Shown: positions 15,299 to 24,803 of the stretch, piece after piece
Layout of the letters: every line of letters begins with the position of its first letter
Position numbering within the stretch: position 1 is the first letter of the stretch
DNA from: Shimia marina
GTDB lineage: Bacteria; Pseudomonadota; Alphaproteobacteria; Rhodobacterales; Rhodobacteraceae
NCBI RefSeq assembly: GCF_001458175.1
Contig: NZ_CYPW01000008.1
Span: 97,924-161,923 of the forward strand
Length of the DNA: 64,000 nucleotides
Direction: 5' to 3'
Position numbers and translations under genes: made by a program
The notes under the pieces: generated by a model
Seen by the model: the letters and a program-made list of their open reading frames with translations, nothing else
Told to the model about the DNA's origin: nothing
The model's database searches: none

Positions 15299-17668
15299 TC
15301 AATGGCCGTGCGCCAAAGCACCTTCGGCCAGTCTGTCGCCGACGCGGTCACCGCCTTTGGGCGGAGTCTCCGCGTGGTGTCCGTTTAACAGCCTGAGCGC
15401 ATTTGCGACAACCAGCAGTGACACGCCAACATCTGCGGCAATGGCCCCCCACATCGATGCCATCCCAAACGCTGTCGCCACCACGAAAACGGCCTTGGTT
15501 GCCAGCGAGGTTGCGATGTTTTGACGGATGATCGACATCGCACGGCGGGAATGGCCTATGAGCCAGGGCACCCTGCCAATGTCATCAGTCATCAAGGCAA
15601 TGTCCGCCGTCTCGATGGCCGCGTCGGAACCAACCGCGCCCATGGCGATAGCATAGTGGGCCCGCGCCATGGCGGGGGCATCGTTTACGCCATCGCCAAT
15701 CATGGCCACCATATCGTGCGCTTCGACCAGGTCTTCGATGGCCGTCACCTTGTCCTCGGGCAGAAGCTCCGCGCGCACCTCGTCGATGCCGACCTCTGTC
15801 GCGACCGCGCGCGCGGTGCGTTCATTGTCGCCCGTCAGCATGACGATGGTTTTCACGCCCTGCGCATGCAGACGAGCCACGATTCCCTTGGCGTCGGGGC
15901 GGATGCGGTCGCGCAGTTCCAGAATACCCATCACCCCATTTGCATCACCAACAGCCACCAACGTACTACCGGCAACTTCGATACGGTGCCGAAGGTCTGT
16001 CGGAATGGCACTTCCAAGCCCTTTTTCCTCGGCGAACCGGTCAGAGCCGAGCCAGACCGCCCGATCCTGTACCCTGCCTTCAAGCCCACGCCCCGGTACG
16101 GTCCGCGTATCGTCCGCCGCGGATACATCAAGGCCGTCGACTTCTGCACGTACAAGGATAGCGCGCGCTAACGGGTGGGAGGATCGCGCTTCAAGCGCCG
16201 CCGCTACGCCCATCAGATCCTGCGTCGACGCATTCCCTAGCGGATACATTGCAGCAACTTCAGGCTCGCCGATGGTGATCGTACCGGTCTTGTCCATGGC
16301 CAAGGCTGAAGTGCGTCCCGGAGCTTCGACATAAGCACCGCCCTTGATCAGCACCCCGGCGCGGGCCGAGGCTGTGAGCGCGGCGACGATGGACACGGGC
16401 GTCGAAATGACCAGCGCACAAGGGCAGGCGATCACCAGAAGGACGAGGGCGTTGTAGAACCAGTCATCCCAGGCTCCACCAAATACGAGCGGTGGCAGCA
16501 TCGCGACGGCAATGGCGAGCGCCATCACGATGGGCGTATAGACGCGCGCAAATTTCGCCACCCATTGCTCCACGGGCGCGCGGCGGGTGTGGGCGTCGCC
16601 TACCATGCGGATGATCTTGGCGAGCACCGTGTCGGAGGCCGCCCTGGTCGCGCGTACCGTCAGCGTGCCCTCGCCATTGATCGTGCCCGCATAGACCTCG
16701 TCACCCGGCTCCTTCGGCACCAATGCGCTTTCGCCAGTGATCGGGGCTTGATCAACGGCCCCGGCGCCTTCGATCACTTGCCCGTCCAATGGAATGCGGT
16801 CCCCGCCACGCACCACGAAATGTGCATCGATGGCGACGGCTGACGCCGGAACATCTGCTTCAGAACCATCTTCGTAGACAACCCTTGCAGTAGGTGGCGC
16901 TAGGTCGAGCAAAGCCGAGACAGCGTTCCGCGCCCGCCCGACACTCCAGCTTTCAAGGTACAGCGAGAGAGAGAAGAAGAACGCGACCGTTGCCGCCTCG
17001 AAAAACTCGCCAAGGCCGATAGCCCCGGCCACAGCGACCACCATCAAGAGGTTCATGTCGGGCGATACGCGCCGCGCGGATGACCACGCCTTCGGGGCGA
17101 CAAGCCAAACGCCAGCCAGGATCGCGATAGCAAAAAGCCCCGCTTCGACCAAAGGCATCACTGCTTCTCCATGGCCGGAAAAGAGACCGATCGCACCGCC
17201 CATCCCGGTTTCTGCGATGTGATACAGAAATCCTGCCGCCCAAAAGCCTCCGCTCAGCATTGTGAACAGGCGCTGACGGGCAAGATGCGCAGCTTGATCC
17301 TCCGAAGCGTTCTCGGCATCCCAGGGTTTTGCGCTCATACCCGTGGTCGCAACCAGTTGAGTGATCTCTCCATCCGACACTGCGGCAGCGCTGTGGAGTA
17401 TGATCATGCGTCCGTTGATGACATCGAATGCCAGGTGCTCCGCCCCGCCGACTTTCGGTCCAACGACCTTGTTGAGGATCGCCACTTCTTCTGCGCAATC
17501 AAGACCGCTGACCTGAAAACTCCGGCCCGCTCCATCTTGTGGCACGGGACCAAACTCTTCGTGTGAATGGCTTCCTCCACAGCAGGCATGTTCACTTGCA
17601 CATGTTTCTGACTTGGCTCTATCAGTTGGGTGTACTTCAGATACCACAGTTTCAGTTTTGGCGGCCAT
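15299..17668 (-). CDS. zntA: Zn/Cd/Pb-type P1B ATPase, copy A
   Basis: 789 residues. The N-terminus has a Cys/His-rich stretch (ETCASEHACCGGSHSH) and an HMA-like domain with GLDCAEE, then membrane helices with CPCALV (about residue 415), phosphorylation site DKTGTIT (about 457), SSHPLARA and [13 protein letters not shown] with this N-terminus fits Zn/Cd/Pb exporters rather than copper ones. It is controlled by MerR box A4 31 bases upstream. Copy B lies at 51496-53850. Confidence 0.93.
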   Translation of the reverse strand: MAAKTETVVSEVHPTDRAKSETCASEHACCGGSHSHEEFGPVPQDGAGRSFQVSGLDCAEEVAILNKVVGPKVGGAEHLAFDVINGRMIILHSAAAVSDGEITQLVATTGMSAKPWDAENASEDQAAHLARQRLFTMLSGGFWAAGFLYHIAETGMGGAIGLFSGHGEAVMPLVEAGLFAIAILAGVWLVAPKAWSSARRVSPDMNLLMVVAVAGAIGLGEFFEAATVAFFFSLSLYLESWSVGRARNAVSALLDLAPPTARVVYEDGSEADVPASAVAIDAHFVVRGGDRIPLDGQVIEGAGAVDQAPITGESALVPKEPGDEVYAGTINGEGTLTVRATRAASDTVLAKIIRMVGDAHTRRAPVEQWVAKFARVYTPIVMALAIAVAMLPPLVFGGAWDDWFYNALVLLVIACPCALVISTPVSIVAALTASARAGVLIKGGAYVEAPGRTSALAMDKTGTITIGEPEVAAMYPLGNASTQDLMGVAAALEARSSHPLARAILVRAEVDGLDVSAADDTRTVPGRGLEGRVQDRAVWLGSDRFAEEKGLGSAIPTDLRHRIEVAGSTLVAVGDANGVMGILELRDRIRPDAKGIVARLHAQGVKTIVMLTGDNERTARAVATEVGIDEVRAELLPEDKVTAIEDLVEAHDMVAMIGDGVNDAPAMARAHYAIAMGAVGSDAAIETADIALMTDDIGRVPWLIGHSRRAMSIIRQNIATSLATKAVFVVATAFGMASMWGAIAADVGVSLLVVANALRLLNGHHAETPPKGGDRVGDRLAEGALAHGH

Positions 17669-17698
17669 TCGGCATCTCCAGAATCATTGCTTGGCTGG

Positions 17699-17729
17699 AC
17701 CATAACTCCTACAGTCGCTAGAGGTTCAA
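17699..17729 (-). promoter_or_regulatory. MerR-type promoter/operator A4 (Zn/Cd ATPase)
   Basis: Minus strand: TTGAAC (17724-17729), 19-base spacer, TATGGT (17699-17704); dyad CTCTAG-CGA-CTGTAG at 17709-17723. Confidence 0.86.
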
Positions 17730-17831
17730 GAGGTATTTTGTTTCGTATATAGTTTTCGGCTGCCAAGGGGCGCGCGAGTATAAAACCAATCGGCGGACAC
17801 GCAATCAACGAAGAAAGGCGACAAGGAATTT

Positions 17832-18104
17832 ATGAAGACTCAGCAATTTGCCGGACCGATCGGACTACCGCTACTTGGGGTACTGCTGCTTGGCGCATGC
17901 GCGACGACAGATCAGAACGGATCCCAAAAAATCGGAAACGTGCCAGAGGCTATCGTGGAACTGGCTGATCCAAGTCAAAACCTTGCAACAGCCCGGCTCC
18001 GCGAAGAAGACGGATGCTACTGGTATGAACACAACGGACCCGTAGAAAAGACCTTGCTTCCCCTCAGAACCGCTGGTGGCAACCCGATTTGTGTTGCTCG
18101 GTAA
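17832..18104 (+). CDS. Small conserved lipoprotein of unknown function, copy A
   Basis: 90 residues. The signal peptide ends in lipobox LLGACATT. The mature part is short and ends in a highly conserved block, DGCYWYEH.GPVE.TL.PLR.AGGNPIC (dots differ from copy B at 54043-54315), with two cysteines that could form a disulfide. Divergent from the Zn/Cd ATPase and convergent with an L,D-transpeptidase in both modules. No known family recognised; the fixed neighbours suggest an envelope role linked to the LDT. Confidence 0.8.
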   Translation: MKTQQFAGPIGLPLLGVLLLGACATTDQNGSQKIGNVPEAIVELADPSQNLATARLREEDGCYWYEHNGPVEKTLLPLRTAGGNPICVAR

Positions 18105-18125
18105 ACGTAACGATCTTCCTGACAT

Positions 18126-18150
18126 CTCCGGCCCACGTTGAGGGCCGGAG
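18126..18150. terminator. Bidirectional terminator-like hairpin
   Basis: CTCCGGCCC (18126-18134) and GGGCCGGAG (18142-18150) form a perfect 9-bp stem with a 7-base loop between two converging genes. Confidence 0.65.
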
Positions 18151-18177
18151 CGAAGATCAACGCGTCACAATCCTGCA

Positions 18178-18840
18178 CTAGCTGTCCGAAACAACACTCT
18201 GTTCGGCAGAATACAGGTATACGGTCGACCCTATGGCGACGTTTGAATAGAGATCATTGATATGTGCCATGACCATCCGGACGCAGCCAGAACTCGCTCG
18301 ACCGCCAATCGACCAAGGTTTAGGTGTCCCGTGGATGCGAAGGTAAGTGTCTCGGTTGCCAACGTAGAGATAAAGAGCACGTGACCCGAGTGCATTCTTC
18401 GGCCCCGGCTCCATCCCATCCGCAAATTCTGCGTTTTCCGGATTTCGTTCGATCATTGACGCTGTTGGGGTCCAGTGTGGCCATTCGACCTTTCGCCGAA
18501 TGGTGTAGGTTCCTGGTTCGTAGAGATTTCCACGCGCGATCGCCACTCCATACCGCATCGCTGTACCACCTTCTTCAATGTGATAGAGATAGCGGGCGAC
18601 TGCATCGACATGGATGTCACCTGGCACAAGGCCATCTTTCGCAGCAACACGTTGCGGCAAGAAACGGGGATGCAGCCCCCACGGATTGGATGTCGCCGGG
18701 TCATAGTTGCTGGGCGTTACCTGAGAATCCCACGACGCTTTTTGGCCGGTCGTTGGCCAGCTACTGGCCAAAGCCGGTCCCGCGATCGGTAACGAAAACA
18801 TCGCAGTGGACGTGGAAATGAAATGGCGCCGGGTCAGCAT
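18178..18840 (-). CDS. L,D-transpeptidase (ErfK/YbiS type), copy A
   Basis: 220 residues: signal peptide starting MLTRRHFISTSTAMF, then a YkuD domain with LRIHGTPKP and the nucleophile in RASSGCVRMVMAH. Expected to form 3-3 cross-links or wall anchors in the periplasm. It carries its own MerR-type box A5, which puts wall remodelling in the metal regulon. Close copy at 54363-55028; a third copy survives as a fragment at 63800-63907. Confidence 0.9.
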   Translation of the reverse strand: MLTRRHFISTSTAMFSLPIAGPALASSWPTTGQKASWDSQVTPSNYDPATSNPWGLHPRFLPQRVAAKDGLVPGDIHVDAVARYLYHIEEGGTAMRYGVAIARGNLYEPGTYTIRRKVEWPHWTPTASMIERNPENAEFADGMEPGPKNALGSRALYLYVGNRDTYLRIHGTPKPWSIGGRASSGCVRMVMAHINDLYSNVAIGSTVYLYSAEQSVVSDS

Positions 18841-18901
18841 AGGTCCTACTCCAAAGAAATTGTTTGTGCACCTCCAGCCGCGGCTTGGATGCCTCGAGTG
18901 C

Positions 18902-18932
18902 CTTGTAGAACCTCAAGCCACTATAGGTTCAA
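18902..18932 (-). promoter_or_regulatory. MerR-type promoter/operator A5 (L,D-transpeptidase)
   Basis: Minus strand: TTGAAC (18927-18932), 19-base spacer, TACAAG (18902-18907); dyad CTATAG-TGG-CTTGAG at 18912-18926. Confidence 0.82.
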
Positions 18933-19157
18933 GGCCTCATTTATGAGCGATGATCAAGTCCTCGTGAAGGGATGGCTCTCCTTCTGCCGCTGGCATCTGA
19001 CAGATCACAGGCCAATTTTACAAGCATTTTGGATCTTACCGGTGTCGATACTCTGCCACAAACCCTTGGCGAAACTCGGTTTGATTTTGTCACTTTTTCA
19101 TCCTCGGCTATGAGAGCCTACATTGGAACGCGATGCAGCATTGTTCACTTTGGGCTG
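18933..19157 (+). other. Unassigned stretch cut by the IS, possible gene remnant
   Basis: An open frame from ATG 18972 runs into the IS end (about 62 codons before 19158) and reads somewhat protein-like (SILDLTGVDTLPQTLGE, FDFVTFSSSAM), but has no clear ribosome binding site. It may be the 5' part of a gene truncated by the IS1182 insertion. No continuation is seen on the other side of the IS, where the virB6 3' end begins. Confidence 0.25.
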
Positions 19158-20690
19158 ATTCTGTGGAAAAACAACGTGTTGCTGACGCAGAAAGCGCGGT
19201 GCTGAACATAGCGCGAGCGCCTTTTCTATCAGGCTTTGCGCGTTTGCTGCGGTGCGGGAAAGATCTTTGCCAGTTTGCGGAGGTTTTGGGCGGTTGCGGC
19301 GAGGAGGAATTCGTCATTTGCACCGCATGGTCCGCGTAATCGGAGCCGCCCGAGGCCGAGAATGCGTTTGAGGTGAGCGAAGAGCATCTCGACCTTCTTT
19401 CGGAGCTTCATTGAGATCTCGTATTGGCGGGTCTTGGCGATGTCGCGAGCGACTTGACGTGCGTCTTCGTGTTCTTCACGTGTGATCTTGCGAGCGTCGG
19501 CATTCGGGCAGCATTTGGCCTTTGATGGGCAGGCCTGGCAGGTCAGTTTCAATGCGCGATAGCGGGCTGTGCCTTTGCCGGTGGGTCCTCGGTTCGGGTC
19601 GGAATAGTTGCGACGGAACTGCTTCAGCGCGTGCCCCTCCGGACAGATGTATTGATCGTTCTCTGCATCCCATTCGAAGTCAGCACGCGTCCATGTGCCA
19701 TCGCTGCGGCTGGACTTGTCAAAGACAGGAATGTGTGGGGCGATCTTGCGTTCGACAAGCCAGCCCAACATCGGCCCGGTGCCATAGGCGGTATCTGCGA
19801 TCAGGCGCTCCGGGTGCAGATCAAACCTGTCTTTCACGCGCCTGAGCATTGTTTTGGTGGACCCAACCTCGGCCTGCCGAATGGATCGTGTGGCCTCGAC
19901 GTCGACGATGACCCCATAATCCGTATCGATCAGATAATTGTCGGAATAGCTGAAGAATGCAGGACCTTTGCGGGCTGCCGTCCATTGACTGGCGGGGTCG
20001 GAATGTGATGTGAACTTCGGCTGCACATTGCTGGCAGCGCCAAAGGCCGCCTCATCCAATGTGTCGAGATACTCTCGAACGGCGCGTGGTGCATCCATGG
20101 GATCAATGGTTGTCGCGTCCCATTCTTCCTTCGGTGTCGAGTTCTGCTTGTTGGCGTCAGCCTCGATCAGACTGGCGTCGATGGCCATACGTTGGCCGCT
20201 CACGAGACCCTCTGCGATGCAACGGGTAACAGTCGTCTCAAACAAATGGCGCAGCAGTTCGCTCTCCCGAAACCGCCCATGTCGGTTTTTCGAGAAGGTC
20301 GAATGGTCGGGCACGCGGTCATTGAGGTCGAGCCGACAGAACCATCGATAGGCCAGGTTCAGATGCACTTCCTCGCACAGGCGGCGTTCGGAGCGGATGC
20401 CAAAGCAATACCCCACCAGAAGCATGCGGATCAGGAGTTCAGGGTCGACAGAAGGGCGGCCCGTGTGGCTGTAGAACTCCGCAAGATGGGTGCGAATGCC
20501 ACTCAGATCGACAAACCGATCAATCGAGCGCAACAGGTGGGCTTGAGGCACATGATCTTCCAGCGAAAACTCGTAAAACAAAGCCGCCTGCGCTTCTTGT
20601 CTCGGTCCCATCATCACTCAATCCCCCGTTCAATATGGAAATTGAATCAGTGACTTCGGCCTCGATCAAGGGTGAGTTTTTCAACAGAAT
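19158..20690 (-). mobile_element. IS1182-family insertion sequence
   Basis: About 1.53 kb. The ends carry imperfect inverted repeats: ATTCTGTGGAAAAAC at the left (from 19158) and, reading inward from the right end at 20690, ATTCTGTTGAAAAACTCA. One transposase gene fills the element. Flanks do not show a convincing target duplication. It sits exactly between module A and the VirB operon. Confidence 0.85.
19229..20617 (-). CDS. IS1182-family transposase
   Basis: 462 residues, apparently intact. The N-terminal part (DHLLRSIDRFVDL-like, GRPSVDPELLIRMLLVGYCFG) is the DUF772-type domain of IS1182/IS5-related elements. The DDE core shows AIDASLIEAD, IADTAYGTG and a C-terminal KVEMLFAHLKRILG segment. 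A Cys cluster near CQACPSKAKC is typical of this group. Several in-frame ATGs lie at the start (MMMG); any may serve. Confidence 0.92.
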   Translation of the reverse strand: MMMGPRQEAQAALFYEFSLEDHVPQAHLLRSIDRFVDLSGIRTHLAEFYSHTGRPSVDPELLIRMLLVGYCFGIRSERRLCEEVHLNLAYRWFCRLDLNDRVPDHSTFSKNRHGRFRESELLRHLFETTVTRCIAEGLVSGQRMAIDASLIEADANKQNSTPKEEWDATTIDPMDAPRAVREYLDTLDEAAFGAASNVQPKFTSHSDPASQWTAARKGPAFFSYSDNYLIDTDYGVIVDVEATRSIRQAEVGSTKTMLRRVKDRFDLHPERLIADTAYGTGPMLGWLVERKIAPHIPVFDKSSRSDGTWTRADFEWDAENDQYICPEGHALKQFRRNYSDPNRGPTGKGTARYRALKLTCQACPSKAKCCPNADARKITREEHEDARQVARDIAKTRQYEISMKLRKKVEMLFAHLKRILGLGRLRLRGPCGANDEFLLAATAQNLRKLAKIFPAPQQTRKA

Positions 20691-20742
20691 AGGCTCCCAC
20701 CCGACGTTCGCTACGGGATGCCTGAAGGTCGGCTAAGGGCCG

Positions 20743-21819
20743 TCACCGTCGGCCAAGTCGACCCAGTCTCGCCAGCTGCGCCAGCATTTTTGACCCCGAG
20801 TCTGCGGATCCTGTGCCTCCTGCGGAACCCGTCTGCCCCATGCCTTGCCTCACGGGCATCTGCTGCACGCCGAAGAACTGCCGCGCCCTGAGGGCTGCGT
20901 ATTCTGCGCCACTTGCCCCACCGATCAGGTAGCGATTGTAGGCCTGCTTGCTGCCCATTGCGGCGCGGGCAAAGCTGTAGCCGCCGCCGAGACCACCGGA
21001 GAGGGCGGGCATCATGATGTTGCCGGAGATCGCGCGAACGATGAAGGGCGTTGCGATGATGAAGCCCTTGGCCATGAGCACCATCATGAAGAAGGGAATG
21101 AGCGCGCCGATGTTTGAGGCTCCCTCCGGGTCGCCAAGCTCGCCGATGAGTGCGGAGGAGACGCCTGTGATCGTCGCGAACACGCCGGCGACGACGATGG
21201 GGTAGAGCGCAAAGGAAACCAGCGCCGACAGCCAGCGCGCGAAGTAGTCTTTGGTCACCTCGAAGAGTGTCAGGAATATCATGACCGGCGCGATCCCGAT
21301 CAGAAGCGCGATCATCAGTCGGGAGGCCACGAGGATGAAGGCGGCGAGCCCGCCGAGGATGGAAAGCAGCAGGACACCGACGATGTCGAGCATGGCGCCG
21401 GCCATCCAGTTCAGCTCGGACCCGGCAGCGTTCAGATAGTCCCCCAACTCGGCGATCAACCGGTCGAATTCTTCGGCGAAAGTTCCAGAAGGACCGGGAG
21501 TTCCACCACCGACCGAAGCCACGAGCGCCCCCGCAATGCTGTCGATCCCTGCAAGGATAGCGGCGGAAAGCGCGTTGAACTGCACCCAATTGGTCGCAAA
21601 TATTCCGATCAACCCGATCTTGACTGCGAGCCAAAAGGCCGTGCGCCCGTCCATCGCCTTATACTGGTAGATCATGTTCAGGAAGACGAGGATCACCACC
21701 AGAGTTGTTCCCAGCACCAGAAGCGTGCCGACTGTCGCCGCGACCGACCCGAACTGGGTTTCCGCCGCGGTGTCGAGGTAGCCCTGGGAGGTTTCAACGA
21801 AGTAGGTGACGACGCTCAT
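20743..21819 (-). CDS. virB6: VirB6/TrbL-type T4SS inner-membrane channel protein
   Basis: 358 residues with six or more membrane helices (for example TLLVLGTTLVVILVFLNMI) and a long periplasmic loop, matching VirB6/TrbL. VirB6 forms part of the inner-membrane channel for substrate transfer. It is the last gene of the virB operon and ends 53 bases from the IS, so any distal genes may have been lost or displaced. Confidence 0.88.
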   Translation of the reverse strand: MSVVTYFVETSQGYLDTAAETQFGSVAATVGTLLVLGTTLVVILVFLNMIYQYKAMDGRTAFWLAVKIGLIGIFATNWVQFNALSAAILAGIDSIAGALVASVGGGTPGPSGTFAEEFDRLIAELGDYLNAAGSELNWMAGAMLDIVGVLLLSILGGLAAFILVASRLMIALLIGIAPVMIFLTLFEVTKDYFARWLSALVSFALYPIVVAGVFATITGVSSALIGELGDPEGASNIGALIPFFMMVLMAKGFIIATPFIVRAISGNIMMPALSGGLGGGYSFARAAMGSKQAYNRYLIGGASGAEYAALRARQFFGVQQMPVRQGMGQTGSAGGTGSADSGSKMLAQLARLGRLGRR

Positions 21820-21831
21820 CTGGGATCAGCC

Positions 21832-22245
21832 TCACCAGTTACCTGCGGCTTCGCAGATCGCTTTGGCCGCGAGGCGAACGTCGTTGGCACGACTGTTGTA
21901 GGCGTCCGAGGCTTCCAGCATTTCCCATCGTTCGTCGCTGGCGTATCTCTCCCGAAATACCGCTTCTGCAGCGTCCCAGGACGGGAACCGGGTCGCGCAG
22001 TCGCAGTTGCCGATCTCAACGACCCGCTCGAGATTCTGGGCGCGATAGATGTCCTGAACCAGAACCCGCTGATAGGCTTGGCGCAGGGGGATCTCATGCA
22101 TCCAGGCAGGCTCGGTGGGCCGGTCTGCACAGACGTCGAAGCTGCGATCGAGGGTCGGCACCATATTGCGCTCTGCCAAGGCGGGGACAGCCAGTAGGCT
22201 CACGGCCAGCGCGATTAGCGCAAGAGTTAGCCGCGCCGAATTCAT
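21832..22245 (-). CDS. Unknown secreted protein in virB operon
   Basis: 137 residues with a clear signal peptide (cut near PALAERN) and four cysteines after it (DVCADRP, GNCDCATRF, KAICEAAG), implying periplasmic disulfides. The ATG overlaps the stop of the DUF4177 gene, so it is a true operon member. I do not recognise the family; its place between virB11 and virB6 suggests an accessory T4SS role. Confidence 0.75.
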   Translation of the reverse strand: MNSARLTLALIALAVSLLAVPALAERNMVPTLDRSFDVCADRPTEPAWMHEIPLRQAYQRVLVQDIYRAQNLERVVEIGNCDCATRFPSWDAAEAVFRERYASDERWEMLEASDAYNSRANDVRLAAKAICEAAGNW

Positions 22246-22436
22246 GCCTTTGCCTCGGCCGCAGTCGTTTCCCGCTTCAAAAATACCGTGTAGCCAACGT
22301 TAGCGTATTCCGATGAAGTGAACGACACGACTTCCCATCCCTCTGCGCCTCGGGCATTCAGAACGTTTTTCATCTCAAATTCACCTGTCTTGCGGCTCAT
22401 CGGGAAGGTCAGGATGTCATATTCAAAGGTCTTCAT
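22242..22436 (-). CDS. DUF4177-type small protein
   Basis: 64 residues of the pattern FEYDILTFP...LNARGAEGWEVVSF, the core of DUF4177. No signal or membrane segment. Overlaps virB11 at its start and the secreted protein at its end by four bases each, so translation is coupled. Function unknown; DUF4177 proteins are common small riders in many operons. Confidence 0.8.
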   Translation of the reverse strand: MKTFEYDILTFPMSRKTGEFEMKNVLNARGAEGWEVVSFTSSEYANVGYTVFLKRETTAAEAKA

Positions 22437-23419
22437 TGGGAAGCTCCGATCTCGGTTGCGCCGGGGAGGTAGAATTCAGTGATGCCGCGTTTGCCGTCGT
22501 GGCGACCGGCCTGGATGATTACGTCGATGGAGTTCTCGATGTACTGGATCATGTCGGCATAGGTCATGGGGATCTCGGTCTTGAGCGCGGCGATGGCCAG
22601 ACGCTGCACGGCAAGTTGCGGGGTTTCTGCGTGCAGCGTGGTCATTGAGCCGCCATGGCCAGTGTTGATCGCCTCGAGGAAGGTCATGGCCTCCTTGCCG
22701 CGCACCTCGCCCAGGATGATCCGGTCGGGGCGCATGCGCAACGTTGCGGTGAGCAGCACATCGGCGGTCTGGAACTCCGCATCGCGATTGGCGATGAGGG
22801 TCACGGCATTGGGCTGGGTCGGCAGAAGCTCGGCGGCTTCCTCGATGGTGACGATGCGTTCCTCGGATGGCACGTGCGAGAGGATCTTGCGCGCAGCCAC
22901 GGTCTTGCCGGTGGAGGTGCCGCCAGAGACGATCATGTTAAGCTTGTTGTCGACGCAAAAGGCCAGCGCATCGTCGATCACGCCCGCGGCCACAACGTCG
23001 CGCAGTTCCCGCGTCTTCTCGAGACGCAGTTCTTCGAGCTTGCGTTCTTTGCCATACAGAAAGTCGAGCGCGATGCCATCGAGCGGCAGGCTTGAAAAAA
23101 ACCGAAGGCTGATCGACATCGCCGAGAGCACGGCAGGCGGGGTGATGACCTGTGCCCGGATCGGGCGGCCCTTGTAGGTGATCGAGACCGAGACGATCGG
23201 GCGGTCTTTGCTCATTGTGGTGTTGGCGGAGGAGGCGATCTGGTTGCCGAGGTCCTTCACTTCCGTTGCGGTTAGCTGCCGTTCCAGTTCTCGCATGGAG
23301 TGATCGCCCTGGAACTCGCCCCAGCAGCTGCCATCGGGGTTGATGCAGATCTCGATGACATCGTCGCGAGCGGCGGCGTCGATCCTGTCGAGGGAGGTTT
23401 CGAGATAGCTCAGCGACAT
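22433..23419 (-). CDS. virB11: VirB11 T4SS ATPase
   Basis: 328 residues. Walker A is GGTSTGKT at about residue 168, the Asp box VTIEEAAELLP follows, then the Walker B region RMRPDRIILGEVRG and the His box TGHGGSMTTLHAET. This is the hexameric cytoplasmic ATPase that drives pilus assembly and substrate transfer. ATG 23419 lies four bases after the virB10 stop. Confidence 0.95.
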   Translation of the reverse strand: MSLSYLETSLDRIDAAARDDVIEICINPDGSCWGEFQGDHSMRELERQLTATEVKDLGNQIASSANTTMSKDRPIVSVSITYKGRPIRAQVITPPAVLSAMSISLRFFSSLPLDGIALDFLYGKERKLEELRLEKTRELRDVVAAGVIDDALAFCVDNKLNMIVSGGTSTGKTVAARKILSHVPSEERIVTIEEAAELLPTQPNAVTLIANRDAEFQTADVLLTATLRMRPDRIILGEVRGKEAMTFLEAINTGHGGSMTTLHAETPQLAVQRLAIAALKTEIPMTYADMIQYIENSIDVIIQAGRHDGKRGITEFYLPGATEIGASQ

Positions 23420-23423
23420 GGAC

Positions 23424-24803
23424 TCAGAATATCTCCAGATCGCGGTCGACCATCACCGTGACGCGGGCCCCTTGGTCGACATAGATGACGGGGCCGATGG
23501 AGAGGTAGTCGCCTATGACGCTGTCCGTGGCATCGGCCAGATCATCGCCCACGTCTTCGAGCACGTCCGCGGCGGTCTCATCCTGGACGTTTGCAGCAGC
23601 AGCGCTTGGCGCGGCGGAGATCAGCGATATCAACGCCGCTGAGCCGAAACGCTCATCGAAGCGCGTGTCGACAAAGCCGGTCACGCCGGAGCGGCCCAAT
23701 TCGTCACCCCCGAAAGAGCTGATCTGGATCGTCTGGTTGTCGGGTAGCATGATCCGGTCCCAGGCGATGGTGACCCGGCGCTGCGCGATATCGACCCCCG
23801 AACGATAGCGCCCGATGAGACGGGCCCCGCGCGGGATAAGGAGGCGCGCGCCATCGACGCTGTAGACATCCTCGGACACCACGGCACGGGTCTGGCCGGG
23901 CAGGGAGCTGTCAAGGGCAGTTTCCATGACGGCCTGAATCATTGTGCCCTGGATGATGGTGTTGGACGGGTTGGCGATGACTTCTGCCTGCGTCACGGAC
24001 GTGGGCAGTGCGCCGTTCAGCACGAAATCCGTCACGTCCCCGAAGGTGCGTTTGGTCAGTGCCGTCTCATTCGCACCGGATGCACCTCCAAAAGCGATCG
24101 TCGGCGAGGTGATGCGGCGCTCCTGGAATGCGCGTTCCTCAGCCGCGCGGCGTTCGAGTTCCGCCAGCCGCCGTGCTTCCTCCTCGCGGCGGAGCCGTTC
24201 TTCTTCCCGCGCGCGCAGTTCGTCTTCGGTTGGGCCGATGGGTGCGGGCAGGGGGCGGTTGGCCTCAAGCTGCGCGAGTTCGAGATCCATCCGGAGTTGC
24301 TCCAGTTCGCGGTCGCGCGCCGTAAGCTCATCGCGAAACTGCTGTTGCGCGGCTTCCGACGCAGCTTGCAGGGCGGCTATCTGCGCTGTCAGCGCATCAA
24401 TGGCTTCAGCGGCTGCGGTATCTTCCTCTACTACCGGTTCGGGCGCGCTGCGCAATTCTTCGATCTGGGCCTGAAGGGCGGCGAGTTGCGCTAAAAGCTC
24501 GGCGTTCGGTTCCACCGGTTCAGGTGCGACCAGAACGACTTCGGGCTCCGGTGGAGGGAGGGTTTCGATGGCACCGAACCCGTCGCCTTCGTTCTGGAAC
24601 ACGTCTGGCGTGGCCGTAGGCAGAGCTTCTTCTTCCTCGGGTTGGGACAGGAGATAGAGCAATGCACCGCCGGCACCGATCACGAGGACGACGACCAGTG
24701 CGAGCAGCGGTGGGCGCCGTGGGGCAGGGGGCGAACCTGCGCCTTTGCCTTGCTCGAGAGCAGCGAGGCGTTTCTCGAGGTCCGCGTTTCCGGTGTCGCT
24801 CAT
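23424..24803 (-). CDS. virB10: VirB10 T4SS core complex protein
   Basis: 459 residues: a short cytoplasmic N-terminus, one membrane helix (LLALVVVLVIGAGGALLYLL), a Pro- and Gln-rich coiled-coil linker, and the C-terminal TrbI-like domain with LIPRGARLIGRYRSGVDIAQRR and ITIAWDR-type strands. VirB10 spans both membranes. The ATG at 24803 overlaps the virB9 stop (ATGA) and is preferred over the frame start at 24869, which lies inside virB9. Confidence 0.95.
   Translation of the reverse strand: MSDTGNADLEKRLAALEQGKGAGSPPAPRRPPLLALVVVLVIGAGGALLYLLSQPEEEEALPTATPDVFQNEGDGFGAIETLPPPEPEVVLVAPEPVEPNAELLAQLAALQAQIEELRSAPEPVVEEDTAAAEAIDALTAQIAALQAASEAAQQQFRDELTARDRELEQLRMDLELAQLEANRPLPAPIGPTEDELRAREEERLRREEEARRLAELERRAAEERAFQERRITSPTIAFGGASGANETALTKRTFGDVTDFVLNGALPTSVTQAEVIANPSNTIIQGTMIQAVMETALDSSLPGQTRAVVSEDVYSVDGARLLIPRGARLIGRYRSGVDIAQRRVTIAWDRIMLPDNQTIQISSFGGDELGRSGVTGFVDTRFDERFGSAALISLISAAPSAAAANVQDETAADVLEDVGDDLADATDSVIGDYLSIGPVIYVDQGARVTVMVDRDLEIF

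Noticed and set aside
15521..16334. Two overlapping long plus-strand frames opposite the Zn/Cd ATPase
   Set aside because: They are antisense to a well-conserved ATPase; the same artefact appears opposite copy B (51721-52444).
20711..21634. 307-codon minus-strand frame inside virB6
   Set aside because: Arg-rich product typical of an off-frame reading; virB6 fits a membrane protein with family features.
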